Of a stretch of DNA of 62,272 nt, positions 15,047 to 22,962 are shown piece by piece (positions within the stretch are counted from its first letter, which is position 1; each line of letters opens with the position of its first letter). The DNA is from CAXBPY01 sp003455275 (lineage in GTDB: Bacteria; Bacteroidota; Bacteroidia; Chitinophagales; UBA10324). The position numbers and the translations under genes are program-made. The stretch lies in contig CAXBPY010000011.1 in NCBI GenBank assembly GCA_963977675.1, positions 1 to 62,272 on the forward strand, in the 5' to 3' direction. The notes under the pieces are model-generated. The model did not search any database and was not told the origin of the DNA. It saw nothing but the letters and a program-made list of their open reading frames with translations.

Positions 15047-16918
15047 CTACTTACTGACGATGAATCTGCTTCTGAAAATATTTACGCCGTCATTCACTTC
15101 CACGAGATAAACTCCATCAGCAAAATTTTTCACATCAACTGTTGAAGAAGTTCCGCTGAACTTTCCGGTAAATAAAATTCTTCCTGCCGCATCATAAATT
15201 TTCAATTGAGCATTGCGAACATTTTCTTTTGAGGAAATAGTCAACACATCATTTGCAGGTGAAGGATAAACAGTGAGATTGTTGGAAGAAGAAATTTCGT
15301 TGATGCCGCCCCAAATCACAGAAGAAGAACCACTGTTAGTATTCACATCAATAAAATTTTGAATGTAACCTGAAGTGCCGAACATATTATTGGTCATCAC
15401 TTTTACGCTTTGTAAGATATTCATGTCTATCACTCCGTCATTACCCGCAAATCCAAAAGTAATTTTTGCAATTTCTCCAAAACCATTTTTAGTAATATGA
15501 TTTGTTCTAGCAAGAGCTATTGTGAGGAAGCCGTTTACCTCATCATTATGATAGAAAGAAATTAAATTGGGATTACCAGTTGTATCTAGCCAAGAACCAG
15601 AAAAATCTATCATGATAGAACTTCCTTCAATTAAGCTGGGGTCATATTGAATAGTAAGTGATATTCCGTAAATATTATTTGCCGGAGTTGAGTTGGTTCC
15701 AAGATTTACAGTTGCAACTCCTGTATCATTCCAACCATCATAAATTGAAGAACTAAATGATATTCCCAAATGTGGCGCACTTGCAGGCACCAACTGCATT
15801 TGCGATTCCACATTGTGCGGATGCGAAACCATTCCGAAATTTTGTGTTACTGCCTGAACATCCAAATCATTAATCACTCCATCGCCGTTGCAGTCAGCAT
15901 TTTTCAGATTCACCATATCGTTCAAATACATGTTACCCGTGAATGTGCTTGCATGTGTTCCCCAATCATCGCAATCCTGCGAAGTGAAATTGGTAGTTGC
16001 TCCGGTGCGCACTGTTCCTGTATCTCCGTAGTAAAGTGCAATGGCAAGAATGTCGTCGCCATCCACATTGCCGCTTCGGTTTGCATCACCGGGCCATACA
16101 CTGCAATCCACTACATTGGTAATTACAGCAAGTGTATCAGTGTTTGTTCCGTCAGTGTAAATCACTGAGCCGATATACAAGCCCGGAGTTGAGAAGATGT
16201 GCCACGGCACCATGTCAGTGCTTGTGTTTGCAATACCGGAAGAAGGATCTCCGAAATTCCACAGCACATTTGTTACTCCTGAAAAGTTGTAATAGAAATG
16301 AGTGGTATCGCCAGCACAAGGGTTTGCCATGTAACTGATAGAAGCACTCATGCAGTTAGTGCTGACATTTATTATCTGCGATGTTGTGTCGCTCTGTGTT
16401 CCGTCTGAAATGATAAGTGTTACTGTAAAATTTCCAGTGGAAGAATAATAGTGATATGGGTTCAAGAGATTACTTGTATCAGCGCTTCCGGAAGATGGTT
16501 CACCAAAAGTCCATTGGTAGGAAAGATTATTTCCAATGGATTGGCTAATGAAACTGAAACTCATGGAGCCACCACACTGCGCATTGAATGCAGCTCCGAA
16601 ACAATTTGCGCTTATTGTAATCACTTGTGTTTCAAATGCCCACTCCGCACCGATGTTGTCGAAGTGAGTGACATAATAAGTTCCGGGAGTTGTGTAGATA
16701 TGAAAAACAGTATCATCAAAAGCCATGTTCGGATTTCCGCTTGTGGTATCGCCGAAATCCCAACTGTGAACTGCACTTAAATCAAGAGCATAAAACCAAA
16801 CTGTATCACCCGCACAAGCATTGCTGTGAGTGTAGTTAGCATAGCAAGCTTTTGATTGCTGATTGATTCCTGCAACAAAAAGAACTGAAAGTAGAATTTT
16901 AATGTAAAAGCTTTTCAT
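15047..16918 (-). CDS. PKD / dockerin-like / cohesin-like protein with T9SS type A sorting domain
   Basis: A 623-residue secreted protein. Start chosen at 16918 (MKSFYIKILLSVLF...), which gives a proper signal peptide; 50 upstream in-frame codons are rejected as leader sequence. Order of parts: three PKD-like repeats (each with W-x-FG-D, e.g. HSWDFGDTTSG, YQWTFGEPSSG, VLWNFGDPSSG; about residues 40-270), a dockerin-like pair (GDANRSGNVDGDDILAIALYYG and DCNGDGVINDLDVQAVTQNFG), a cohesin-like beta domain (GISLTIQYDPSLIEG), and a C-terminal LTVYPSPANDVLTI...FRSRFIVSK sorting domain for the type IX secretion system. It should be exported and attached to or released from the cell surface. Ligand unknown. 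Confidence 0.88.
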   Translation of the reverse strand: MKSFYIKILLSVLFVAGINQQSKACYANYTHSNACAGDTVWFYALDLSAVHSWDFGDTTSGNPNMAFDDTVFHIYTTPGTYYVTHFDNIGAEWAFETQVITISANCFGAAFNAQCGGSMSFSFISQSIGNNLSYQWTFGEPSSGSADTSNLLNPYHYYSSTGNFTVTLIISDGTQSDTTSQIINVSTNCMSASISYMANPCAGDTTHFYYNFSGVTNVLWNFGDPSSGIANTSTDMVPWHIFSTPGLYIGSVIYTDGTNTDTLAVITNVVDCSVWPGDANRSGNVDGDDILAIALYYGDTGTVRTGATTNFTSQDCDDWGTHASTFTGNMYLNDMVNLKNADCNGDGVINDLDVQAVTQNFGMVSHPHNVESQMQLVPASAPHLGISFSSSIYDGWNDTGVATVNLGTNSTPANNIYGISLTIQYDPSLIEGSSIMIDFSGSWLDTTGNPNLISFYHNDEVNGFLTIALARTNHITKNGFGEIAKITFGFAGNDGVIDMNILQSVKVMTNNMFGTSGYIQNFIDVNTNSGSSSVIWGGINEISSSNNLTVYPSPANDVLTISSKENVRNAQLKIYDAAGRILFTGKFSGTSSTVDVKNFADGVYLVEVNDGVNIFRSRFIVSK

Positions 16919-16933
16919 AAAAAAATGTTTGTT

Positions 16934-16941
16934 CAAACTTA
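16934..16941 (-). promoter_or_regulatory. -7 box of the T9SS cargo gene
   Basis: TAAGTTTG on the minus strand matches TAnnTTTG, 15 bases before the start at 16918; this also supports that start. The rest of the 16942-17143 gap holds nothing else I can identify. Confidence 0.4.
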
Positions 16942-17143
16942 ACAGCATGATAAAAGAAATTGATTTTTTATAATCCAATTTTCTTACACCCTCACAAAAA
17001 AATCTTTGATCAACACTTGAATAAACTAAAAAATATAAAAGAATTTCAAACAGTAAATGATAGTACATTTGGGAACCCTTTAAGAAATAAATCGTAAAGC
17101 CGATCGTTATAGAAAACCTCTACAAGTAAATTTTTCTTTTTCC

Positions 17144-17983
17144 TTGTTACAAAAGCTGCCAATTAAAATTTTTATCTGGCTGAGTTTTCTTCCGGCTTCA
17201 TCGTTTGCACAGCGATACAATTTCGGAACATGGCTCGGAGGCAGTACTTATTTCGGCGACTTAAACACAAACACCAGTTTTAAATACACACGACCTGCTG
17301 GCGGTCTTTATGTCCGTTACAATTTCGACACACGGATTTGCGCTAAAGCCTCTTTCTCCTATGGTGGAGTTAAGGGAATGGATTCTGCTTCTGATAATTA
17401 TTATCAGCAACAACGCAACCTCAGTTTCTATTCAAGCATTTGGGAAATTTCAGCACAGGGAGAATTCAACTTTATGGATTACTCTTCTTCAAAATCAAAT
17501 ATGTTTTATACTCCCTATTTTTTACTTGGCGCCGGAATATTTGGTTTTGACCCACATGCAGTTTATGGAAATGCTTCCTATCGTCTTCAGCCAATTGGAA
17601 CTGAAGGGCAAGGCTACCCCGAATATCCAACTGCTGCCAAATACAAACTCACAAAACCATTCATAGTTGTTGGAGGCGGATTCAAACTTCGTGTGACCAA
17701 AACTTTCAGCATGTTTGGCGAAGCAGCAGTAAGAAAAACTTATACGGATTACCTTGATGATGATGGTGGTTTATATCCCGACCATCTTGTACTATATAAT
17801 GAAGCCGGACCACTTGCAGTAAATCTTTCTGACCGCTCATTAGAACTTGGCGGGCAACCTGTAGGAGCTGCCGGAAAATATCGTGCTGATAACAAGCGCG
17901 ACGATTATTTCTTTTTCGGAATCGGAGTTTCTTATACAATCAATACTTACAAGTGTCCGTTCCTTTACAAGGATGATTATTAG
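17144..17983 (+). CDS. DUF6089-like outer-membrane beta-barrel protein
   Basis: A 279-residue exported protein: signal peptide (LPIKIFIWLSFLPASSFA-Q), then an alternating aromatic/glycine pattern (YNFGTWLGGSTYFGDLNTN, GGLYVRYNF, PYFLLGAGIFGF, FIVVGGGFKLRV, FFGIGVSYTIN) typical of an 8- to 10-strand outer-membrane barrel. The GGSTYFGDLN opening is that of the DUF6089 family of Bacteroidota. The start appears to be TTG; there is no in-frame ATG before residue 80. Function unknown; some relatives lie near PorG-like T9SS genes, but none are next to this one. Confidence 0.8.
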   Translation: MLQKLPIKIFIWLSFLPASSFAQRYNFGTWLGGSTYFGDLNTNTSFKYTRPAGGLYVRYNFDTRICAKASFSYGGVKGMDSASDNYYQQQRNLSFYSSIWEISAQGEFNFMDYSSSKSNMFYTPYFLLGAGIFGFDPHAVYGNASYRLQPIGTEGQGYPEYPTAAKYKLTKPFIVVGGGFKLRVTKTFSMFGEAAVRKTYTDYLDDDGGLYPDHLVLYNEAGPLAVNLSDRSLELGGQPVGAAGKYRADNKRDDYFFFGIGVSYTINTYKCPFLYKDDY

Positions 17984-18019
17984 AGAAAGAATTTTCTTTC
18001 CACAACTCTCTCACGCTTC

Positions 18020-18049
18020 TTTGACGCACTCGTTTCATTTTTACATTTG
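18020..18049 (+). promoter_or_regulatory. Promoter of carA
   Basis: TTTG (18020-18023), an 18-base spacer, and TACATTTG (18042-18049) make the best -33/-7 Bacteroidota promoter in the window. Transcription would start about 18055, giving a leader of some 25 bases before the TTG start. Confidence 0.65.
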
Positions 18050-18079
18050 CGCGGCTCTTGAAAATCAGCCAAACCTACA

Positions 18080-19210
18080 TTGAAAATACCTGCAGTTTTA
18101 TTGCTTGAAGATGGAACCGCCTTCCATGGATTTGCAGGCGGAAAAATAGGAACCGCCACCGGAGAAATTTGTTTCAATACAGGAATGACCGGCTACCAGG
18201 AAATTTTTACTGACCCAAGTTACTTCGGACAAATATTAGTTGCCACACACGAACACATCGGCAACTACGGAATTCGTGAGAGTGATGTAGAAAGCGAGAG
18301 CATAAAGATTGCAGGACTCGTTTGCCGCAGTTTTAATATCAACTACTCTCGCAAACTCGCTGACAAAAACATTGAAGAATATTTTCTCGAACAAAATAAA
18401 GTTGCCATCACCGGGGTAGATACAAGAGCAGTTGTTCGCCACATCCGCAGCAAGGGCGCAATGAATTGCATCATCAGCAGCGAAACAACTGACATTGAAG
18501 TTCTGAAAAAGAAACTGAATGAAGTTCCTTCAATGGCAGGTTTGGAATTGAGTTCGCAGGTGAGCACAAAAACTGCTTACACCGTTGGTGACGAAAACGC
18601 TCCGCTGAAAGTTGCTGTGCTGGATTTGGGAGTGAAGAAAAATATTATCCGCTGCATGAATGAGCGTGGAATTTTTGTGAAAGTGTTTCCTGCAAAAACT
18701 TCGTTGAAGGAAATGAGCGCCTTCAATCCTGACGGATATTTTATTTCAAACGGTCCCGGCGACCCTGCAGCAATGCCTTATGCAGTACAAACAGTGAAAG
18801 AAATTCTCGCATTGAAAAAACCTTTGTTCGGAATTTGTCTCGGACATCAAATACTTGCAGAGGCAACAGGAATTTCTACCTACAAAATGCACAACGGACA
18901 TCGCGGTTGCAATCATCCGGTAAAAAATTTAATGACGGGACATTGCGAAATCACTTCGCAGAATCACGGCTTCAATGTGAAGGACGATGAAATAAAAAAT
19001 CACAACGAAGTTGAAATCACTCATGTGAATCTGAATGATAACACAGTGGAAGGTTTGAGATTAAAAAATGTTCCTGCATTTTCTGTTCAATACCACCCCG
19101 AATCATCACCCGGCCCGCACGACAGCAGGTATTTGTTTGATGAGTTTGTGAAACTGATGAAGGGAGAGGCCAAAACGAAGGAAAGAATTTTAGAAGTTTC
19201 TTCTAATTGA
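18080..19210 (+). CDS. carA: Carbamoyl-phosphate synthase small subunit
   Basis: The glutaminase subunit that supplies ammonia to CarB for pyrimidine and arginine synthesis; cytoplasmic. It is 376 residues. The N-terminal domain (LLLEDGTAFHGFAGGKIGTATGEICFNTGMTGYQEIFTDPSY) is diagnostic; the C-terminal class I GATase has nucleophile Cys253 in FGICLGHQI and the His/Glu pair in QYHPESSPGPHD near 336-338. It starts with TTG, with no nearby ATG in frame. carB is not in the window, so the subunits are unlinked. Eno follows 44 bases later on the same strand. Confidence 0.95.
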   Translation: MKIPAVLLLEDGTAFHGFAGGKIGTATGEICFNTGMTGYQEIFTDPSYFGQILVATHEHIGNYGIRESDVESESIKIAGLVCRSFNINYSRKLADKNIEEYFLEQNKVAITGVDTRAVVRHIRSKGAMNCIISSETTDIEVLKKKLNEVPSMAGLELSSQVSTKTAYTVGDENAPLKVAVLDLGVKKNIIRCMNERGIFVKVFPAKTSLKEMSAFNPDGYFISNGPGDPAAMPYAVQTVKEILALKKPLFGICLGHQILAEATGISTYKMHNGHRGCNHPVKNLMTGHCEITSQNHGFNVKDDEIKNHNEVEITHVNLNDNTVEGLRLKNVPAFSVQYHPESSPGPHDSRYLFDEFVKLMKGEAKTKERILEVSSN

Positions 19211-19254
19211 TCCGAGCAATATTTTTTTGACTAATTTTTTTTTGAATTAATACA

Positions 19255-20544
19255 ATGAGCATAATAGCAGAAGTTATAGCAAGACAAATTCTCGACAGCC
19301 GCGGAAACCCAACTGTTGAGGCTGAAGTAATATGTGAAAACGGAACAACCGGCCGCGCTGCAGTTCCATCAGGAGCAAGCACCGGTAAGCACGAAGCAGT
19401 TGAACTGCGCGATGGCGACAAAAAAAAATATGGCAGCAAAGGAGTTTTGAAAGCAGTAAAAAATATTAATGAAGTAATTGCATCAGAACTGCGCGGCATT
19501 CCGGTATATGAGCAACGGATGATTGACCACATGATGCTGCAACTCGACGGCACTGACAATAAAAGCAAACTCGGCGCGAATGCAATTCTTGCTGTGTCGC
19601 TCGCATGCGCACATGCAGCCGCCGATGATTCTGCTCTTCCGCTTTACCGTTATGTGGGTGGCGTTAATGCCTGCACGCTTCCGATTCCGCTCATGAATAT
19701 TTTGAACGGTGGCGCACATGCTGATAACAAAATTGATTTCCAAGAATTCATGATTATGCCGGTGGGCGCTGATACTTTCAGTGATGCGCTTCGAATGGGA
19801 ACCGAAGTTTTTCATCAACTGAAAAGTGTGTTGAAGAAAAAAGGTTACAGCACCAATGTGGGTGATGAAGGTGGCTTCGCTCCGAACTTGCAATCGAATG
19901 AAGAAGCAATTGAAACAGTTTTGAAAGCAATAGAAGAAGCGGGTTACAAACCCGGCGACGATATTTTCATTGCAATGGATGCTGCAGTTTCAGAAATGTG
20001 GAATGAAAAACAGAAAGCATACATCTTTCATAAATCTGACGGCAAAAAACTGAAGAGCGATGAGATGGTAGAGTATTGGAAGAAGTGGGTGAAGAAATAT
20101 CCGATCATTTCTATTGAAGATGGGTGTGCTGAAGATGATTGGAATGGTTGGAAAAAACTGACTGATGCAATTGGCGATAAAGTGCAGTTGGTAGGTGATG
20201 ATTTATTCGTAACGAATGTGAAGCGCCTGCAGCGAGGTATTGATGAAAAAACGGCAAACAGCATTTTGGTGAAAGTGAATCAAATTGGTTCGCTGACTGA
20301 AACCATTGATGCGGTTACGCTCGCACAAGTAAATTCTTACACATCAGTGATGAGTCACCGCAGTGGCGAAACAGAAGACACCACTATAGCGGATTTGGCT
20401 GTTGCACTCAATTGCGGACAAATAAAAACCGGCTCACTCAGCCGCAGCGACCGGGTTGCGAAATACAATCAACTCCTTCGCATTGAAGAATCACTCGGCG
20501 ACAGAGCAGTTTATCCGGGAAGAAAATTCAAATACTTAATTTGA
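19255..20544 (+). CDS. eno: Enolase
   Basis: 2-phosphoglycerate dehydratase of glycolysis; cytoplasmic, also part of RNA degradosomes in some bacteria. The 429-residue length is standard. Landmarks: ARQILDSRGNPTVEAEV at the N-terminus, GAHADNKIDFQEFMI, VGDEGGFAPNL, the Mg2+ ligand region SIEDGCAEDDW, GDDLFVTN and the signature SHRSGETEDTTIADLAV near 365. It begins 44 bases after carA in a very T-rich gap and ends at an inverted repeat facing nadK. Confidence 0.97.
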   Translation: MSIIAEVIARQILDSRGNPTVEAEVICENGTTGRAAVPSGASTGKHEAVELRDGDKKKYGSKGVLKAVKNINEVIASELRGIPVYEQRMIDHMMLQLDGTDNKSKLGANAILAVSLACAHAAADDSALPLYRYVGGVNACTLPIPLMNILNGGAHADNKIDFQEFMIMPVGADTFSDALRMGTEVFHQLKSVLKKKGYSTNVGDEGGFAPNLQSNEEAIETVLKAIEEAGYKPGDDIFIAMDAAVSEMWNEKQKAYIFHKSDGKKLKSDEMVEYWKKWVKKYPIISIEDGCAEDDWNGWKKLTDAIGDKVQLVGDDLFVTNVKRLQRGIDEKTANSILVKVNQIGSLTETIDAVTLAQVNSYTSVMSHRSGETEDTTIADLAVALNCGQIKTGSLSRSDRVAKYNQLLRIEESLGDRAVYPGRKFKYLI

Positions 20545-20545
20545 A

Positions 20546-20615
20546 GATTTGAAAATTTGGAGATTTGAAAATGAGTTGCATCGCTATAGAAACTACATCT
20601 TCAAATTTTCAAATC
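20546..20615. repeat. Inverted AAATTTGAAGAT-type repeat between eno and nadK
   Basis: GATTTGAAAATTTGGAG (20546-20562) pairs with CTTCAAATTTTCAAATC (20599-20615) over 17 bp with one G-T wobble. It lies between the stops of two convergent genes and could act as a bidirectional terminator. The same AT-rich word occurs at 56243-56277 and, loosely, near 41430-41455, so it is a dispersed repeat. Confidence 0.6.
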
Positions 20616-20638
20616 GACTCATCTTCAAATCAGCATCT

Positions 20639-21517
20639 TTAGTTTCTGCTATCGCTTCCCCAATGTAATTTTTTACTGAGCGTGCTGAGGAAATTGTGAT
20701 CGGGCAAACGAACCAAGTCAATGTTGAACCGGCATTTACGAACCGCAATGTGATAAGAGTTATCAATTGTTTCGTAGCGTGAGTCAAGTGTGCAGAGGTA
20801 ATTATCGCCGCGGCCTTCAATCTCAAATGAAATTATTGAATCATCCGGAACAACCATCGGGCGGACATTCAGATTGTGCGGAGCAATAGGCGTAATCACA
20901 AAATTGCTCGACTGCGGAGTGAGAATAGGTCCGCCGCAACTTAGGTTGTATCCTGTGCTTCCGGTCGGTGTGCTAACAATCAAACCATCTGCCCAATATG
21001 AATTGAGGAATTCGCCATTTATGTAAGTGTGAATCGTGATCATGGCAGAGGTATCCTTCTTATGAATAGCAAATTCATTCAATGCAAAATTTACATCACC
21101 AACCAGTGGTTTACTGCTCTCAATTTCAATGAGCGACCGGCGATCGTGTGTGTAGCTTCCTTTCTCCAAAGCATCAAGTGCCAATTCAATTTCTTCTTTA
21201 CCAATGTTCGCCAGAAATCCGAGGCGTCCAATGTTGATTCCAAGAATGGGGATATTGTAATCACGAACAAAGGCAAGCGTGTCGAGCAGTGTTCCATCCC
21301 CGCCAAGCGAAAACATACATTCCGCTCTTCCATTCAAATCCAGATGACTTTTAAATATGGAAAGAGAATCCGGTACTTCCAGGTGCTCGCGTAGCTGATT
21401 GTAATAAGGAGCATGAACCAGTGTTTCAAATCCGCGGCGATGAAGCGAGAGCAATAGCTTTTGAATAAAAACTGCATGACGAACATTTAACTGCCTGCTG
21501 TAAAGTGCAACTTTCAA
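20639..21517 (-). CDS. nadK: NAD kinase
   Basis: Phosphorylates NAD to NADP with ATP; cytoplasmic. It is 292 residues long. The diagnostic GGDGT is at 72-76 (MFSLGGDGTLLDT), followed by LGINIGRLGFLANI, then the NE/D region (ALNEFAIHKKDTSAMITIHTYINGEF) and the glycine-rich TPTGSTGYNLSCGGPI motif. It uses a TTG start. Probably the last gene of a DUF885 - Omp85 - nadK minus-strand operon (16-base gap to the Omp85 gene). Confidence 0.95.
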   Translation of the reverse strand: MKVALYSRQLNVRHAVFIQKLLLSLHRRGFETLVHAPYYNQLREHLEVPDSLSIFKSHLDLNGRAECMFSLGGDGTLLDTLAFVRDYNIPILGINIGRLGFLANIGKEEIELALDALEKGSYTHDRRSLIEIESSKPLVGDVNFALNEFAIHKKDTSAMITIHTYINGEFLNSYWADGLIVSTPTGSTGYNLSCGGPILTPQSSNFVITPIAPHNLNVRPMVVPDDSIISFEIEGRGDNYLCTLDSRYETIDNSYHIAVRKCRFNIDLVRLPDHNFLSTLSKKLHWGSDSRN

Positions 21518-21533
21518 TGTAAAATATTTTTTA

Positions 21534-22955
21534 TCAGAAGAATGTGCTCAGGTGTAAAAATAAACCTGATTCACCAAGTCGGTTAATACTATACTCAAAA
21601 CTGAAATTGATGTCGTAAAAAATCACAATATCAATTGCAGGTCCTCCGCCAATTAGCAAAGAGTTATTAAGTGAATTATTCTGAAAATAAAAATCATCTT
21701 TTACATAACCTGCGTCTACCTGCGTTTTAATGTAAAGAGCAAAAGGTAATTTGCTTGCACGAAGCGGTGAATGAACTTCAGAATTGTTCAACTCAATTTT
21801 AAAAAGCCGATAACGAAGATTCAATTTCCCCAGCCAGAAACTCTGGCCATCCACTACATAATATTCATAGCCGCTTACATAATCGGTTTTATATCCAAAT
21901 CCTTTTTGGGTGAAGTAGGGCTGTTTTTCGGGCAATGAAAACTTGAGTTTGTTGCGAATGGAGAGATAAAAATTTTTTCCAAGTGAAAAATATTTTGAAT
22001 AGGTTGCCTGAATAGAAAACATGTTGATGTTATCATCCGGAAGAATTCCCATCTTCAAAATATTTGCTTCGAAATAACTACCGTGAAGCGGAAATCCCTT
22101 GATGTCGCGATTATCGCGGATGAATGAATAGCCGAGTGCGAAATATTGTTGATCCTTTTTTTCATTCAGAAAAAAAACGGGATTCAGTTTTGGTATCGTG
22201 TCTTCTACAGTTGAATGAACATAACCCGCTGTGAAAATATTTTTATCATGAAATCCGGGCTTAAGAGTGAAATCACTTTGAATAACCAATGATTTACGAA
22301 CAAAATCATCTGCATCGAAATAAAATTGTTCGATATTATTCCTTGTTTCAAAGGCAACAATTTTGCTCCGGATATAAGAAACTTTCACCTGCAATCCGAA
22401 AGATTGTTTTCTGTCAATGAAAGGGATTTCATAAGCTGCTTCAAATTTTTGAACAAAGCCAAAAAGAATATTTACCCTAAGATTTTCATCCCTTCCGCGA
22501 AGATTTTGCTGAAGAAATCTGATTCCATATTGTAATCGTTTCCAATCATGATTGTGTTCAACATACCATGAATTAAAATTCCGGTCGAAAATATCAATCG
22601 TAGGAATTGGGTAGGTATACCATTTCTCCTCCACGGTAATATATAGATCAATATTTTTTCCTTCCCAGTTTTTCAGGTTAAACACTACTGAATAAAACAA
22701 GCCGGTATTTATAATATTCAGTTTGCTTTCACTAAGATTTTGATTCAGGTTTTTGAACTGAATAGAATCGTTTTCGGCAAACAATAATTCGCGAAGAATT
22801 ACCTGCGGTTTTGTTTTAACATTTCCTTCAATCACAATATGCCTGATACAAACGCTGAAGTCATTTGCCAGCGCTGAATCTAAAACCTGGGCAAATGATT
22901 TATCATATGAAAAAATTGATGTCAGAAACAAAAAAGCAATTCCAAAATTCTTCAT
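21534..22955 (-). CDS. Omp85/BamA-like outer-membrane protein with one POTRA domain
   Basis: About 473 residues. Signal peptide (MKNFGIAFLFLTSIFSYDKSFA-Q), then a single POTRA-like domain (IRHIVIEGNVKTKPQVILRELLFAENDS ... NIINTGLFYSVVFNL, residues 35-110), then a barrel of about 16 alternating strands ending in an aromatic C-terminal Phe-Phe. It has IRDNRDIKGFPLHGSY, a typical segment of Omp85-family barrels. Much shorter than BamA (five POTRAs) so probably an accessory Omp85 protein with an unknown client. I chose the second Met (22955), which gives the better signal peptide; the first Met (22973) would overlap the upstream gene by 11 bases. Confidence 0.85.
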   Translation of the reverse strand: MKNFGIAFLFLTSIFSYDKSFAQVLDSALANDFSVCIRHIVIEGNVKTKPQVILRELLFAENDSIQFKNLNQNLSESKLNIINTGLFYSVVFNLKNWEGKNIDLYITVEEKWYTYPIPTIDIFDRNFNSWYVEHNHDWKRLQYGIRFLQQNLRGRDENLRVNILFGFVQKFEAAYEIPFIDRKQSFGLQVKVSYIRSKIVAFETRNNIEQFYFDADDFVRKSLVIQSDFTLKPGFHDKNIFTAGYVHSTVEDTIPKLNPVFFLNEKKDQQYFALGYSFIRDNRDIKGFPLHGSYFEANILKMGILPDDNINMFSIQATYSKYFSLGKNFYLSIRNKLKFSLPEKQPYFTQKGFGYKTDYVSGYEYYVVDGQSFWLGKLNLRYRLFKIELNNSEVHSPLRASKLPFALYIKTQVDAGYVKDDFYFQNNSLNNSLLIGGGPAIDIVIFYDINFSFEYSINRLGESGLFLHLSTFF

Positions 22956-22962
22956 CAGGAAT

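Noticed and set aside
16919..17068. 50-residue upstream extension of the T9SS cargo gene
   Set aside because: A proper signal peptide starts at 16918 and a -7 box lies at 16934-16941.
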